Counted from the first letter of the stretch, positions 38,307 through 49,982 are shown. The stretch: 64,000 nucleotides of DNA from Apus apus (GCF_020740795.1 NC_067290.1:20717001-20781000), one strand, 5' to 3'. Notes: a model not told the origin generated them from the sequence alone. Made by a program: numbers and translations.

Positions 38307-38398
38307 CGGTAGCGGCGCGGCCCCGCTCCCCAGTGCCGGGGCTGCCGCGGAGCGCGGCGGAGCCAGCGCCGGGCAGGGCGGGCGGGAGCGGCCGAGCC

Positions 38399-38452
38399 CC
38401 CCGCCCATCCCGCCCCCCATCCCGGCCCACCCCACCCCATCCCGCCCCGGCC
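38399..38452. repeat. C-rich imperfect repeat in the 5' leader
   Basis: CCCATCCC and CCCGCCCC words recur several times over about 50 bases. The complementary strand therefore carries many G runs able to form a quadruplex. It lies between the predicted start of transcription and the start codon. Confidence 0.6.
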
Positions 38453-38463
38453 GCTGCGGCTGG

Positions 38464-38523
38464 ATGAAGGCGGGTGGGAGCGCGGGGCATCGCCCGGGCA
38501 GCGGCGGCACCAGCAGCAGCACC
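38464..38523 (+). other. GRM7: In-frame upstream ATG and 20-codon possible N-terminal extension
   Basis: An ATG at 38,464 is in frame with the GRM7 start and would add 20 residues rich in Gly and Ser. Its context is weak (T at -3, A at +4), while the ATG at 38,524 is strong and fits the known mGlu7 N-terminus. The extension would also put a polar stretch before the signal peptide. It is best read as 5' UTR with an upstream in-frame start passed by leaky scanning. Confidence 0.5.
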
Positions 38524-39033
38524 ATGGTCCGGCCGGGCAGGCTGCTGCGGCTCCTGACTCTGCTGAAGTTGCCCTGCTGCCTGCTGGAGTTCCTGCTCTG
38601 GGAGGCGGCCCGGGGCCAGGAGATGTATGCGCCCCATTCCATCCGCCTGGAAGGGGACATCACCCTGGGCGGCCTCTTCCCTGTCCACGCCAAGGGCCCC
38701 CCGGGCGTGCCCTGCGGGGATATCAAGAAGGAGAACGGCATCCACAGGCTGGAGGCGATGCTCTACGCCCTGGACCAGATCAACAGCGACCCGGAGCTGC
38801 TGCCCAATGTCACGCTGGGCGCTCGCATCCTGGACACCTGCTCCCGAGACACCTACGCGCTGGAGCAGTCCCTCACCTTCGTCCAGGCTCTCATCCAGAA
38901 GGACACCTCCGACGTGAGGTGCACCAACGGGGAGCCGCCCGTGTTCGTCAAGCCGGAAAAAGTAGTTGGAGTGATCGGGGCGTCGGGAAGTTCAGTGTCC
39001 ATTATGGTGGCCAACATCCTCCGGCTCTTCCAG
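38524..39033 (+). CDS. GRM7: Metabotropic glutamate receptor 7, first coding exon (partial gene)
   Basis: This exon encodes residues 1-170 of mGlu7, a class C G-protein-coupled receptor that senses glutamate at presynaptic active zones and couples to Gi/o; full-length family members have about 910-920 residues. Residues 1 to about 32 form a hydrophobic signal peptide with a leucine-rich core. [10 protein letters not shown] (32-41) then opens the Venus-flytrap ligand-binding domain. N71 and R75 in NGIHRLE correspond to the mGlu7 binding-pocket Asn74 and Arg78; mGlu4 has Lys at the first position, which helps separate 7 from 4. GASGSS (152-157) contains the ligand-contact serine, and NVT at 95-97 is an N-glycosylation sequon. 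The near-identity to mammalian mGlu7 from QEMYAPHS to NILRLFQ, with [14 protein letters not shown] (133-146), excludes mGlu4, 6 and 8. The start is ATG 38,524, in a strong context (A at -3, G at +4) and matching the mammalian N-terminus. The exon ends in phase 0 at CAG|GTAGGG; later exons are outside the window. Confidence 0.96.
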
Positions 39034-39042
39034 GTAGGGTTG
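39034..39042 (+). other. GRM7: Splice donor of GRM7 intron 1
   Basis: CAG|GTAGGGTTG is a good donor. The exon ends in the codon for Gln170, giving a phase-0 intron at the Q/I junction known in mammalian mGlu7 (…RLFQ followed by IPQIS…). Reading through would add 48 codons before a TAG at 39,178-39,180. Confidence 0.85.
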
Positions 39043-40335
39043 CGCGGGGCCGGGCCGGGCGGGTCTCGGAGCATCTTCCCGGGCGTGCCGGGGGCTCTGC
39101 CCGCCGGGGACGGGCGCTGGAGCAGCCGCGGCTGCCCGCCGCTTTCAACTCCGTTCGTGCCCCTTCAGGTGCTTCCTTAGCCTCTCTTTCGGAGCATCTC
39201 GTTTTCCTTCCAGCCACCCTCTCTGTTTCAACATCCTCCCTCCTTCTCCCTTCCCCACGGAGCGTGGCACTTTCTGGATTTATGGCCCCATTTGCAAGAA
39301 GCAAGCCGTGAAGGGAAAGGAGGGGGGGCCGCGGGGGGGGCGGCGGAAAGAGAGAAGGCGATGGTTGAGATGGCTTTGCGTTAGAGAGAAATATGGCTCG
39401 GCAGAAATGCGGGGCACGGCCGGGATGGGCTTCACGCATAAGATTTCCGCACAGTGCGAGGGCAATGTGCGGGCAGCGCCAGAGCCGCCCCCGGCCCGGG
39501 GGCTGGGGGGGTCCAGGGGGGCTTTCCCCAGTGGCACTTGATGTGCCACTGTAGATGTAGATGCGCTGGGCAACTCCAGGCACCCAACAGCTTTGTGGGG
39601 CCGGGCTCCCTCTGCCCCTCCCGAGGGTCCGGAGCCAGCCCAGACCCCCGGAGGGACGGAGGCAGCGGTGGGGAAGGGGAGCGCGGCCACCCCGGGGGCT
39701 CCGGCCGCAGCTCCGCGCCTCCGGCCGCGGCTCTGGAGGTTCCCGCAAGCGCTGAGGGATGAGCAGAAGCGGTGGATTAAAGAACCGTGTGTGTGTGTGC
39801 GGAGGAGATGTGTTGCAGCTCCTGCCCCTTCCCTCCCCGCTCTGGTCCCCCAGGGCCGCCGCGATCGTGCCCCTCTCGGGGCCGGGGCTCAGCCTCGCTG
39901 CCTCTCGGGGCACACAGACCTGTATCCCCCTTCCCCGGCTCCATCCTCCTGCCTTTCTCCGGCGCTCCGGGTCCGGGAGAGGGCATCGGTCCGGGGTGAG
40001 CCGAGGTTTGGTCCCCCGGTGGCTGGGGGGAGCCGGGGGCCGCGGGCAGGGATGGCCCCGGGGGGCAGGGGGTCCCCTCGGGTTTAGCCGGGGCCCGGCA
40101 GCGAGCGGGGGTGCAGGGACAGCGGCAGAACTGCCACCAGATGTATCGTGAGCAGCGGAGTTTCTCGCTCCCTTATCCTACGCCTTCGCATGCGGAAGGT
40201 GGTGGCGGGGTTTTATTTTTATTTTTGTGCCGCGGGTGGAGAGATACCCCGCTTTTCCCAGCTGGGAAAACTTGTCAGGTTTTCACGGCGAATCCCCTCG
40301 CTGCTCTCAGCAGCCATCGCTGTCCTCGTTCCCAG

Positions 40336-43300
40336 CTGGCTGTGGTGCCAGGTAGGGCTGTCACACAGCAGGCAGACGGAGCGATCTGCCTTCTCCCAGC
40401 GCTGCCCTCTGCTCTGCCCGTTTTCCTGAAAGAGCACTAAGGATCTGGTTGTGTTTTCCTTGCTGGCCTGCCCCTCTTGGCAAATTAAAATACATCTCGT
40501 ATTGCCTCTGGGTGCAGCAGCACACTGACGCTGACCATTTGTGCAGCTTTAGTGTCTGGGTCTTCCTAGCGAGATGCTGCCCGGGAGGAGGCAGCCCCGC
40601 TGGTCCCTGCGAGCCAGCCTGGCCTGGCTGGGTGCCTTGTACTTTCTGTTTGAGACTTCTTGCCTCGCAAACGCCCCTTCCTGGGCTGCAAAACAGATGA
40701 TCTCATGTTCTTGCTGGAGCTGAGAAGCCTGGAGGGATGTGAGCGGTGCTGAAGTTCTGCTGAAGTACTGGTTCAGCAGGCACCGAGCTGCTGGAGGCTT
40801 CCACCAGCCAGCAGGTTGAAATGAGCCCGCTGTTCTGTGCTGAATCTCATTCAGGAGCAAATCCCGGGCACTCTGTACTGAGATCCTGCTCAGGAGGGAA
40901 TCCTGGGCGCTGGGAGCCTTTTGGATAATGCCATAACATCTGCAAAACCTTTGGTGATATGTTACGTAGGGAGTTTTCAGAAAATAAGACATTTGGGCAG
41001 TTTGTGCATGTAGAGATATTTGTATAAATCTAAACATTTTAATGTATTGTGACCAAGCATCTGGTCAAAATTGCTTTTTAACCAAATCAGCCAGAAAGCA
41101 GGAACTAGTACATACTGAGAGAGATCTTAGTGAACATGCATTCCACAGCTCAGTTCTGCCTTCTTTAAGAAGATTTTTCATGCAACAAAACTGTGCTTTA
41201 TTGTCCTCTCCCCTTTCAAAACCCAGATCAGAACATGCCCAGCCAGAGAGAAACAGGAGAGAAAGAGCTATTTTAAGGGAGGGGAGGAGAACTGGACCTA
41301 TTAAGCAGTTAAGTACTGTTGTGTGGGGGTGGGTGAGAAGTGGTAAGTTATTGGAAAGAAAAAAACAACCAATTAAACGATAAAGCCCTTGTTAACACAA
41401 ATGCTTTCTCAGCTGCATCAGCTGTTGCAGCCAGCCTGTTTCCCGTGGGTTACTGTAGGCTTTACCAGCTGTAGCAGTGGTGAGGGTGGGTGAATGGCTC
41501 CTGAACACCTATGTTTATGCCCAAACTGGCTTTTCCCTAACGTTTTGTAGATGAGAATTATTTCCATCTGTGGAGGAGTCTTCAAAGAAATCTTACTAGT
41601 GTTTACATTTATCTGACAGTATCTTGGAAGAGCAGGATTTGTACCTCAACATAGGGAGAAAATATGGATGTAACCTATACAGAGCTCAGGGGGGCTTTCT
41701 CAGCCAGCTGCTGATGCTGAAAGGGCTTTCTGTCCTGGATGGGTAGAGATTGAGGCTGTTCATCTTCTTCCCTGCATGTGAAGCTCTGCTATCTCTCCAT
41801 GCAGCTCACCTCCCTGTTCCCAATCCAGCATAGAGCTTTGGGAGCACCTTCAGCTACTGCCAACAGGTGGACCAGCAGGGGAAAGCTGAGGGCCTCTGGT
41901 TTGAATCCATGAGTGTCATTGCTGTGGGAAGCTTTGTACAAGCTTTCCTTGCTACAAAATGATGTGAATGATCTACATTAGACTTGGGCTTTTTCCTGTG
42001 TGATGAAGGAAGTCCCTCCCCTGCCTCTGTATCTCTCTTCCCACTTATCCCTGTGTTGCCCTTTCAATAAAAGGTGGACTCATCAGGGCAGGAGGATTTC
42101 TCTTGGAGCTGTGGGATGGCACAGGTGCTGCTGTGGTTGTGTTGCTGGAGAGCAGCTCCTGGGGCTGCAGAGCCTCGGGTGTAGTCACAGGGGGTCACTG
42201 CTCTGAGTCACACAGGATGTGTGGATGTGTTGGAGATGGGCACAGGAATTGCCAGTGAGGGCTGGGTGTCTCCTGAGGCCAAGTACTTGAGGATTTCCCT
42301 TCCAAGACCACAACTAATGACATGAAACTGCCTGCAGAAGCATGGGGGCTTGAGGAAGGGGGAGGCTTTTACCTGCCCTTGGTCTCTGTCAGTGCCATGA
42401 ACTTTGTGTGGGACCCTCTGGGAGTTCTTCAGTCAGTGTTCACAGGAGCATCCTGTTCTGGAGCTGTGCACCGAGGCCCCACCTTCAGCAATGAGTGGGA
42501 CCCCACTCCTGAAACATGCTGAAGCTCCCCTGGATATGTGACTCCCTTCTGGAGACAAGCCAGCCCAGCTATCTCCAGTTGGTGATGGTACTTCGGAAGG
42601 GCTGGAGCTGACACTGGCTGGAAGCTTTGCTTCTGCATCTGTAGCATTTAACTCCAGCTCCTTCCCAAGAAGGGTTGTGATTGCCCTGGCAGGAATTAAT
42701 GTGAGGCAGCCCTTGCTGGCTACGTCCCTCTGTAGACAAGACAAGACCTCCTCTTCTCCAGGGGTTGTGCCCCATCCCTCCTGGACCAGGAGGGATTGTT
42801 GAGCCGTGGGCTTTGGGAGCAGGAGGGTGCAGGTTTGTCTGTGCTGCAGGGCCTCAGTGACTGCAACAGCAGGGAGACAAGGGTGTGTGGTGAGCAGTGC
42901 AGATAGAAATGCATAAATACTCAAGTATGTCAAATCCAGCGACTTTTTCAAAACACCATTCTATTAGAGCAGGGCAATAAATAGAGTGCCAATTGTAAAT
43001 TAAATATCTGCTCTAAAAATAAAACAGAAACAATTTGGAAAGCTGTTTCGTAATGCATCAGGGAGCTCAAGGCAATGTGTTTTTAGGCTGCTAGTTTTGC
43101 ACTGTAAAAAATATTGTTACTTCAGTGTAAGAGCTTTCCTTACAAATTTAACTCCATGAAATTCAATAACTATGCTGAAAAAATTGCCAAATGTTTCATC
43201 TGTTTCATAGTTTCTGGGAGAACCATGCAATATGGGGAATATCAGCACATTGTTTTCTTTTCTTTATACTGGAAAACTAATTTTTAGACTGTCTTAGAAC

Positions 43301-46300
43301 TGCAGACTTCTCATTACAAGCTTTAATAATGAACTAATTACTGCTTCATGTTTCTCTCCTCAGTGGATGTAACGTTAAAGGGTCAGTCAGCAATCCTTTC
43401 TTACCTAAATAGCTTTTTGCTTTTATCAATGATGGCTCGTGTGGCCCATAGGGTGTGTTACCGAGATCACTGAGGGAACTTTTTAGACACCAGTGTGGGA
43501 TAAAGGAATACTATAAGATTGGGAGTATAAATTGCAAGGGGGCTTTTGGCTGGGCTTCCTTCTGCAGGCACCTTCGCACTGCCTGCGCCAGGTGGAAGTT
43601 GCAGTCTTGCTTTCTGCTCTGGAGGTAGTGCAGGAGAAATGTGATGATTTGGAAAGGAAGGCAGCTTGGAAGTGCAGCTCTGAATTGGAGGCTGCTTTCC
43701 CTTTAGGAGAGGGTATGTGTTCCCAGGGTGCTCCAGGTGAGGAGATCCTCTTGGCATCAACAGGCTGGGGCTGAGCTGCACCTCAGAGGTGCCTGCACTG
43801 GTGTCGATGGAGATGGTGGTTCTGCCTCAGCTTCTGGCTTCAGGGAATGAAGTCTGGCTCTCAGCAGTGCCTGTTCCACCTGGACTGGTAGCACAGTCCT
43901 GGGGAAAAAGGGTAAGGACTGTACAAGAGCCACTGCTCAGAACGCGTGATCCCATGATTTCAAGAGGTGCTTCTGAAGTGTTTGGTTTTCTAATTAATTT
44001 TGTGCTGCTCATCTAATCAGTTTCTATAAGCTGCAGCAAAAGCATTTGCAAACTGATTGTTCCTCCCTCTCTCTCTCACTCGTTTGTTTCCCACTGGAAT
44101 GTGGGATATAGGCCCAGAGGTTTCCATTTGTGTAGGTTCTGGGTGCAAAGCCAAAGCCTCATGCTGAGCCCCCTCCTGCTGAACTTGACTTAATGAGAGG
44201 GTAGTAAATGGCCAATTTAATTGACTGCAATCTACCTACTATGAGGGCTATCACTGGTATTTGGGAAGAAAATGAACATACTTTAGCACTGTTTTTCTCT
44301 AGATACTAATATATTTTGAACTCATTACCAGTTTGTAGCATTTTCCTCTTCTAACTTTAATAAGACAACACTGGTTTTAGTACATGGATCAATGATTAAT
44401 TTATATTTTTTTAAAGATATTTCAGGAAAACAATACATTTTACAGTTGGGCTCATAGAGAATTTAACAAAAAGCTAAAGATAGGAAGCAGTGAACTTGGA
44501 TTCTTTGTCGCTTTTCAAAAAAATGGCATTTGTGTTTCTCAGCAAGCTTTCATTTTCATCAGCCTCCAAATATTTGTCCTTGTTGCTTCTGATGCACCTG
44601 ACACGTCAAGAAGCTCAGCCACTCTGTTCTGCTCTGCTGATGTTGGAATATTGGGCTGTATTAAGTGATGTGGAATCTTAATTTTACTGAGTGCATCAAA
44701 AGTGAGGGAAAACCCTCACTTGCAGGATTCACATGGTTCTGTTGGGATGTTGGTGTGTGAATGGGATGTAAATATATTTTTCTGGAACATGGTGTTTTGG
44801 AGGTAGAATTTATTTTCTTGACAAAGCAAAATCCAATATTAGCAATAATCTGGGCTCTGAATCCAGTTTTCAGCACCTCTGTAGACATTGGGTAGCAGGG
44901 ATTGCAGAGAGTCATGTGGAAGAAGAGTGGCTCTGCCAGGGAGGGATGGTGGCCCGTGGAGATGGTGCTTGTGTGAGCAGAGGATTGGCAGATAATGGGG
45001 GCTGGCATGGGGGGCAGCACCAGGGGGTCCTGCACCTTGTCTGCTTGTAGCCTGAAACTTGTATGGAGCAAGTAGGTTTGTGCAATTCCCAGTTTAATCT
45101 TTGAGATGGAATAAGGTGACCTCTTTGGAATGACAAATGAAGGCATCATTTCAAGGCATTAATTCTTATGAAAGAAACATTGATCTGGTTTTGAATCTCA
45201 TACCACTAATACTGTAACACTGCATGTACTGTATTAGGTATTTTAGTCGATTAAATGAGTTTTGCCTGGGGGCATTAAAGGCATCCAACACGATACTCTG
45301 CCTCCTAATACCAGATCTTGTTATTTCTATTTATAGTGATATTCAGATTAATCTCAATGAGTGACAATGCTGACTGTCCCAGACATGGGACTGTGATGAA
45401 TTTCATCATAATGTTGGAAGTTACAAAGCATGTAATTAAGGTTGTTTGGAGAGCAAGGAATCCAATCTAGTCAGGTCATTAGTGGAGTGGAGTGGGTATC
45501 CAGGCAGAGAGAAATCTGAAGAAAAACAAGTGTTTCTAAAGCCTTCCTCATTACTGATGATTCACAAGGCCCTCTAAAGCTCTTCTGCTGAAGGCAGTGG
45601 AGGTATCCAGGATAACCACCTGCTCTGCCTCTTTCAGCTCAAAAGGCAGAAAATCTGGGCCTGGCTTTGGTGAGATCCCTGTGCTCCCTACCTGCTGTAG
45701 ATACTCTCAGGTCTAGCTCCTACAGATGTGCAGCTGCTCCTGGATGTTAACAACTTGGGCTGGCCAAGCCCAAACCTCAAGCCACAGTTGTCCTGAAAAA
45801 TGACTCTGATCCAAGTTCTCCTCAGGTGGGTTGATGCAAACCTGGATCTCTCCTTCCCTCATTAGAGATTTCCAGATGGGACCTGTCTCACCAGGCTGTT
45901 CCTAGCAGGTGCTTGCCTGAGTTATTTTATAAACTTTTCTGAAGAATATTCTACAACCTTCATGAAAAACTTTTCTTTTTTTTTCCCGCCTCTTAATAGT
46001 GAGCTTTTATCTCCTTTGCTGGAAATCTTCCTGGTTTTGTTTTGACTGTACTTTCCCAGCAGGCTATGATGCTTAAGTGCAGCTCATGGTGTATTTGGTA
46101 TCTTCCTTTTTTCTCCCTTTGATGCTGGAAGTTAGGTACAAAAAATAGAGGGTTTAAGTGCTTTAGTGGGAGGGATTTATCCTCCAGGTGAGCATCCACT
46201 CAGCTGGGATCTGTGAAACTCCATCTCAGTCTGATTCAGGCTCAAGATATTAGCCTCAGTTTTCAGTGGTCTGGATGGTTATTTCCAATTCCATCTCATC

Positions 46301-49300
46301 CCAGTGGTGCATTTCCAGTTCAGGCTACTTGTGTCAAAACCCAACCAACCAAAAACCCCATGAGAAGCTGGCTTCCACAACAGCCCTTCTTTAAAGAACT
46401 GTTTTTCCAACTGAAGAAAATAATAACATCCCAGTTCTCTCTGTTCAGTATCTTGGGTGGAGGGGACAGAGGGTTCAGGATCTCAGGAGACCTTTGTGCC
46501 TACATTGTCTCAGATGGAAACGCTCAAGGTTTATGCCTTGCAAGTTCTTCTCTGCTGCCATTTGAGAGTTTTCATAGAGGAACATTCTGCAAGCTCATAC
46601 GTGGAAGATTTTATGATAAATTTATTATTTCATAAATATTTGAATAACAGTAATTATGCATTCATCAGAATGGAGATTTGTTTTAATGTCATTAAATTCA
46701 GCCCCATCATCACATGCATGGTATTTTTGCAGAGAGTACAAACTGGCTGCAATTGCTTTGTAGATGTGTTGCAGCACTGGGCAGCACAGCAGGAATTCAC
46801 AGCCTTGCAGGGTGATTGTCTCCAGCTGTTGGTGTGTTCAACATACCAAGAACATCAGGGAAAGCAGGAATTTTCCCTCTATGAGAGGGGAGACTTTGGG
46901 CCTGAAGAACTGCAGCAGTTCTGTTTCCAGCAGCAACAACAACTCGGCTCCTTCATACAAGATAAACTGCAGATTGTGAGAGGAGCCAGTTGTGCCACAG
47001 CTGGTGGGGTTGTGCTGAAACCACCCAGACCTTGGGGGGGACATTCTGGGAGTCCAGTCTGGGCACATGGTGATCTCTAGTGTTCATCTGGAGTTGTGAC
47101 AGGGTATCCCATGTATCTCAGTACTTAATTTCCATGTTAACTAAATAAATCAAAGGCAACTTGATTGAATCCCACATACCAGCCTGTATCTTGTCTATCT
47201 CAAGGACAACATGGAGTTTAGTATTCACTGGGTGACACTCTCCATTGATCTCCCCGTGCTCAGCCTTCAGCATTTGAATTTTCTTTGCCACTGGGGTCCA
47301 TGACCCCCCCTCCTGTGCTGCAACATGTATCCTGGCTGTGCCCAACACCTGCTGCTGCTCTCTCTAAAGCTTCCAAGTTCAGATTGTGCATCTCTGCTGA
47401 TAGAGCCAGAACAATCTGTGTTGCCTCCTCACCTTCCTGTCCTTCCTATTGCATATAAAATGAGGTTGATAAAGGCCTCTTGGCAGGGTTATTTATGTTA
47501 CCTCCTTATCATGTCTTTCCCACTTTGCTGTTTCTCTTGCATTTCTATCCCTTCCTGCAGGGATAATGCTTCCCATCCTGCCTGCCCTCACATCAGGATG
47601 TGTTGGGGCTAGGGCTTCCCAGGGCTTCTGTCTGTTCCTGGTTAGTGAGGGCTCATGCAATAACTGGGTTTATTTAATTTTAAAAAGAGAATGTGTATGT
47701 TAAGGGTCACGATCCCCACTGATGGATGTCAGTGGAGCTCTGGCAGGTTGCACCAGCTGAGGCTGTTGCTTTCTTTTCTGTATATTGATTCCCTTTGGAA
47801 ATGGGTGCATTTGCCAGCTCTGTGATCTTTGGGGCATCAGGTATGATGAGGTGCCCTTGTGTGGGGTTGTTACACAAGATATGGGTTAGCCTGATAGATG
47901 GCTCAAAGCTAATGAATTCTCCTTGTTGTCTTGAACTGAATGACAGCTCCCAAGAGCCTGGCCAGCATCACCACCAGTTTTAATTGTGCTACTGCCTTGC
48001 TGCTGAAGAGACAAGACTGAGTGCCCAGAGTCATTTCCCATGCTGATCCCATCAAGGTGGAATCCTGATAGGTAGGATCAAGCCCAAATCCTATTTAATA
48101 AAAAATTGGCAGGAATAAATCAAAAGTTAAAGGGAAACTGTCAACTCAAATTTTGCTGGAAGTTGTTCTTTTTATATAAATAAAATCCAGCACTAACAGA
48201 GTTGTTTCAGTGATTTTAAAGGAGGGTAATTTTGTGGTAGTCCTTGAATGCACAGACATGATATTGACAATAAAAAATAATTAAATGACTTCTTCTGGTT
48301 TTTAGTTTTTCTATCTGACAGCAGTACAGAAAATCTCAGAGTGTTAGTGATGTAAAGGAAATTATCTTTTTAAGGTGTGTACAGCATTACTGCAGTGAAG
48401 GATTTTCAAAATTAGCAAAGGCTCGTTTGATATCTTGATTCCCCAGCAAGTCTGTGGCAACTTGGAGCTCCAGGCCTGTTCCAGGGCCTGAGAACATTTC
48501 CCATCCTGGAGTGTCAGTGTCCCAGGTAAACTGATTTGTGTCCTGCATGGAATCCTGGAAGGTGACACCAAAAAATTAATTTTCCATCTGCCTGCAGCAA
48601 CCTTGATGGCATCAGCCCTTAGGGAGTTGCAGCTGGTGCTCACTTTGGCAGCTACACTGGAGATGTGGAAATGGAGAAATGACTTGAGTTCTCCAAACCT
48701 TATGGAGAATGCCCAGGACTGCTGCAGAGGTGGGTCTGAGGCACAGAGAGCTCCACCCAGCCCCCAGCCCCGTGTCAGATGGTGTGCAGGCTGTGGAGCA
48801 GAGGCGCTGAAGGCTGTGGAAAGGCAGCTCTCCATCTCTAGGAATACTTTTCTGAGATGATACACTGTGAAGGGCATTAAAGCCATGAAGAAGGGAAAGA
48901 AATTACAAAAATAGGGCTTTTCCCACCTGTGATAAATACATTTTCCTAGAGAATCAAACTGTTATTAAAAAGCTCCCAAACCCTGTGCTTACTTTCTCGG
49001 AAAGAATCTTCTTACATTTCAGAAGAAAATAAACACCTCTAAGCACAAAAGCACTGCAGAATGAGGCTGATAACTCTGCTATAGCATGTGCTGCTGGAGA
49101 CAAGCAAAGCTCCTGCTCCTCTCTCTCAGAAATCCATCTCCTAATGAAATAATTGCTTATTCAAAAGTGTGTTTTGTGGCTGTGTTTGTGATGAAGGCCA
49201 CATAAGTGAACTGAAGGTTGTTTCAGAGATGTGCTGTAACCCTGCACTTAGCATTCACATACATCATGACTCTTTCCTGATGATTGTAGCCCAGCAGCTG

Positions 49301-49621
49301 ATCAAAACTCTTCTCAGCCCCCGGTGAAGCCAGTCGCTGGAGCTCAGCAGGGCTGTGAGCCCCAGGACTGTGGCCTGGCCTTGGGGCAGATCTGGGGCTG
49401 CAGCCTAGCCCTGGGGCAGATGTGGGACTCCTCAGACAGCTGCTGGGACATGTTTGCACGTCAGCTGCATATAAGTCAGGAGGTGGTGGCAGCTGCCATC
49501 AGGTGCCATAAGAGATCCCATGGATTAAACCCATTCTTGTGAGGTCTCTCCATGCTGCCTTCTATCCCACATGAAATCCAGATGTTGTATGAATTGCTGC
49601 AATTAAAGTTTTTAGCATATT
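40336..49621. other. Intron 1 sequence between CpG island and CR1 copy
   Basis: No exon, RNA gene or recognisable transposon. The stretch at about 42.95-43.4 kb has balanced, low-repeat sequence that looks like a conserved non-coding element, but that cannot be tested here. Longer open frames, such as 42,433-42,951 minus and 48,362-48,886 minus, have no recognisable product. Confidence 0.5.
46457..47080 (+). other. 207-codon open frame of unknown meaning in intron 1
   Basis: The frame is open from a GTG at 46,457; the first ATG is at 46,514, leaving 188 codons. The product has a QQQQQ stretch about 40 residues before its end and no signal peptide, membrane segment or family motif that I recognise. 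No good promoter or splice context is visible. A frame of this length is not rare by chance in 25 kb of two-stranded sequence. Most likely not a gene. Confidence 0.1.
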
Positions 49622-49982
49622 CTGGGAGACCTTAGAGCACCTTCTAGTACCTGAAAGGGTTCCAGGAAAGCTGGGGAGGGGCTTGGGACAAGGGCAGGGA
49701 GGGATGGGATGAGGGAGGACAGTTTTAAGCTGGAAGAGGGGAGATTTAGATGAGATACCGGGAAGAAGTTCTTCACTATGAGAGTGGTGAAACCCTGGCC
49801 CAGGCTGCCCAGGGAAGCTGTGGCTGCCCCATCCCTGGCAGTGTTGAAGGGCAGGTTGGATGGGGCTTGGAGCAGCCTGGCCTGGTGGGAGGTGTCCCTG
49901 CCCATGCAGGGGCTTGGATCTAAATAATCTTTAGGGTCACTTCTAACCCAAGCCAGTCTGTGTTTTTATGATTCCATGATCA
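49622..49982 (+). mobile_element. CR1 LINE, 5'-truncated copy (3' end) in GRM7 intron 1
   Basis: Sense-oriented CR1 3' end. Landmarks are GGAGACCTTAGAGCACCTTC near 49.63 kb, TACCTGAAAGGGTTCCAGGA, AAGTTCTTCACTATGAGAGT near 49.77 kb, GCTGTGGCTGCCCCATCCCT near 49.82 kb, the GGAGGTGTCCCTGCCC box near 49.89 kb, and the terminal TTATGATTCCATGATC. The GCTGTGGCTGCCCC to GGATGGGGCT segment is identical in the copy at 11.6 kb, so the two share a source subfamily. Non-coding. Confidence 0.93.

Larger units (their letters stand above)
37785..40335. promoter_or_regulatory. GRM7: CpG island spanning the GRM7 promoter and exon 1
   Basis: GC content and CpG frequency rise sharply near 37.79 kb, after a background with few CpGs, and fall again near 40.33 kb. 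The island covers the presumed promoter, the 5' UTR, the whole coding exon and about 1.3 kb of intron 1. CpG islands of this size normally mark promoters kept unmethylated in the germ line. The high GC also explains the many long overlapping open frames on both strands here, which are by-products of few stop codons. Confidence 0.9.

Noticed and set aside
37607..38440. 277-codon minus-strand open frame in the CpG island
   Set aside because: Pro/Arg/Ser-rich translation of GC-rich and polypurine repeat sequence. Overlapping frames are open on both strands because stops are rare at this GC content.
37922..38467. 181-codon plus-strand frame upstream of GRM7
   Set aside because: Starts inside the polypurine minisatellite, is low-complexity, lies in a different frame from GRM7, and crosses the predicted core promoter.
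38512..38533. Possible REST/NRSF (RE1) site over the GRM7 start codon
   Set aside because: CAGCACCATGG fits the left half, but the right half lacks the GGACAG core.
39002..39913. 303-codon minus-strand open frame overlapping the end of GRM7 exon 1
   Set aside because: Same GC-driven effect; no domain, and its composition follows the island.
40398..40415. Possible CTCF site (CTGCCCTCTGCTCT)
   Set aside because: Only a partial match to the CTCF core; too weak to claim without a matrix score.
49612..49905. 97-codon minus-strand frame at 49.6 kb
   Set aside because: Antisense of the second CR1 copy.
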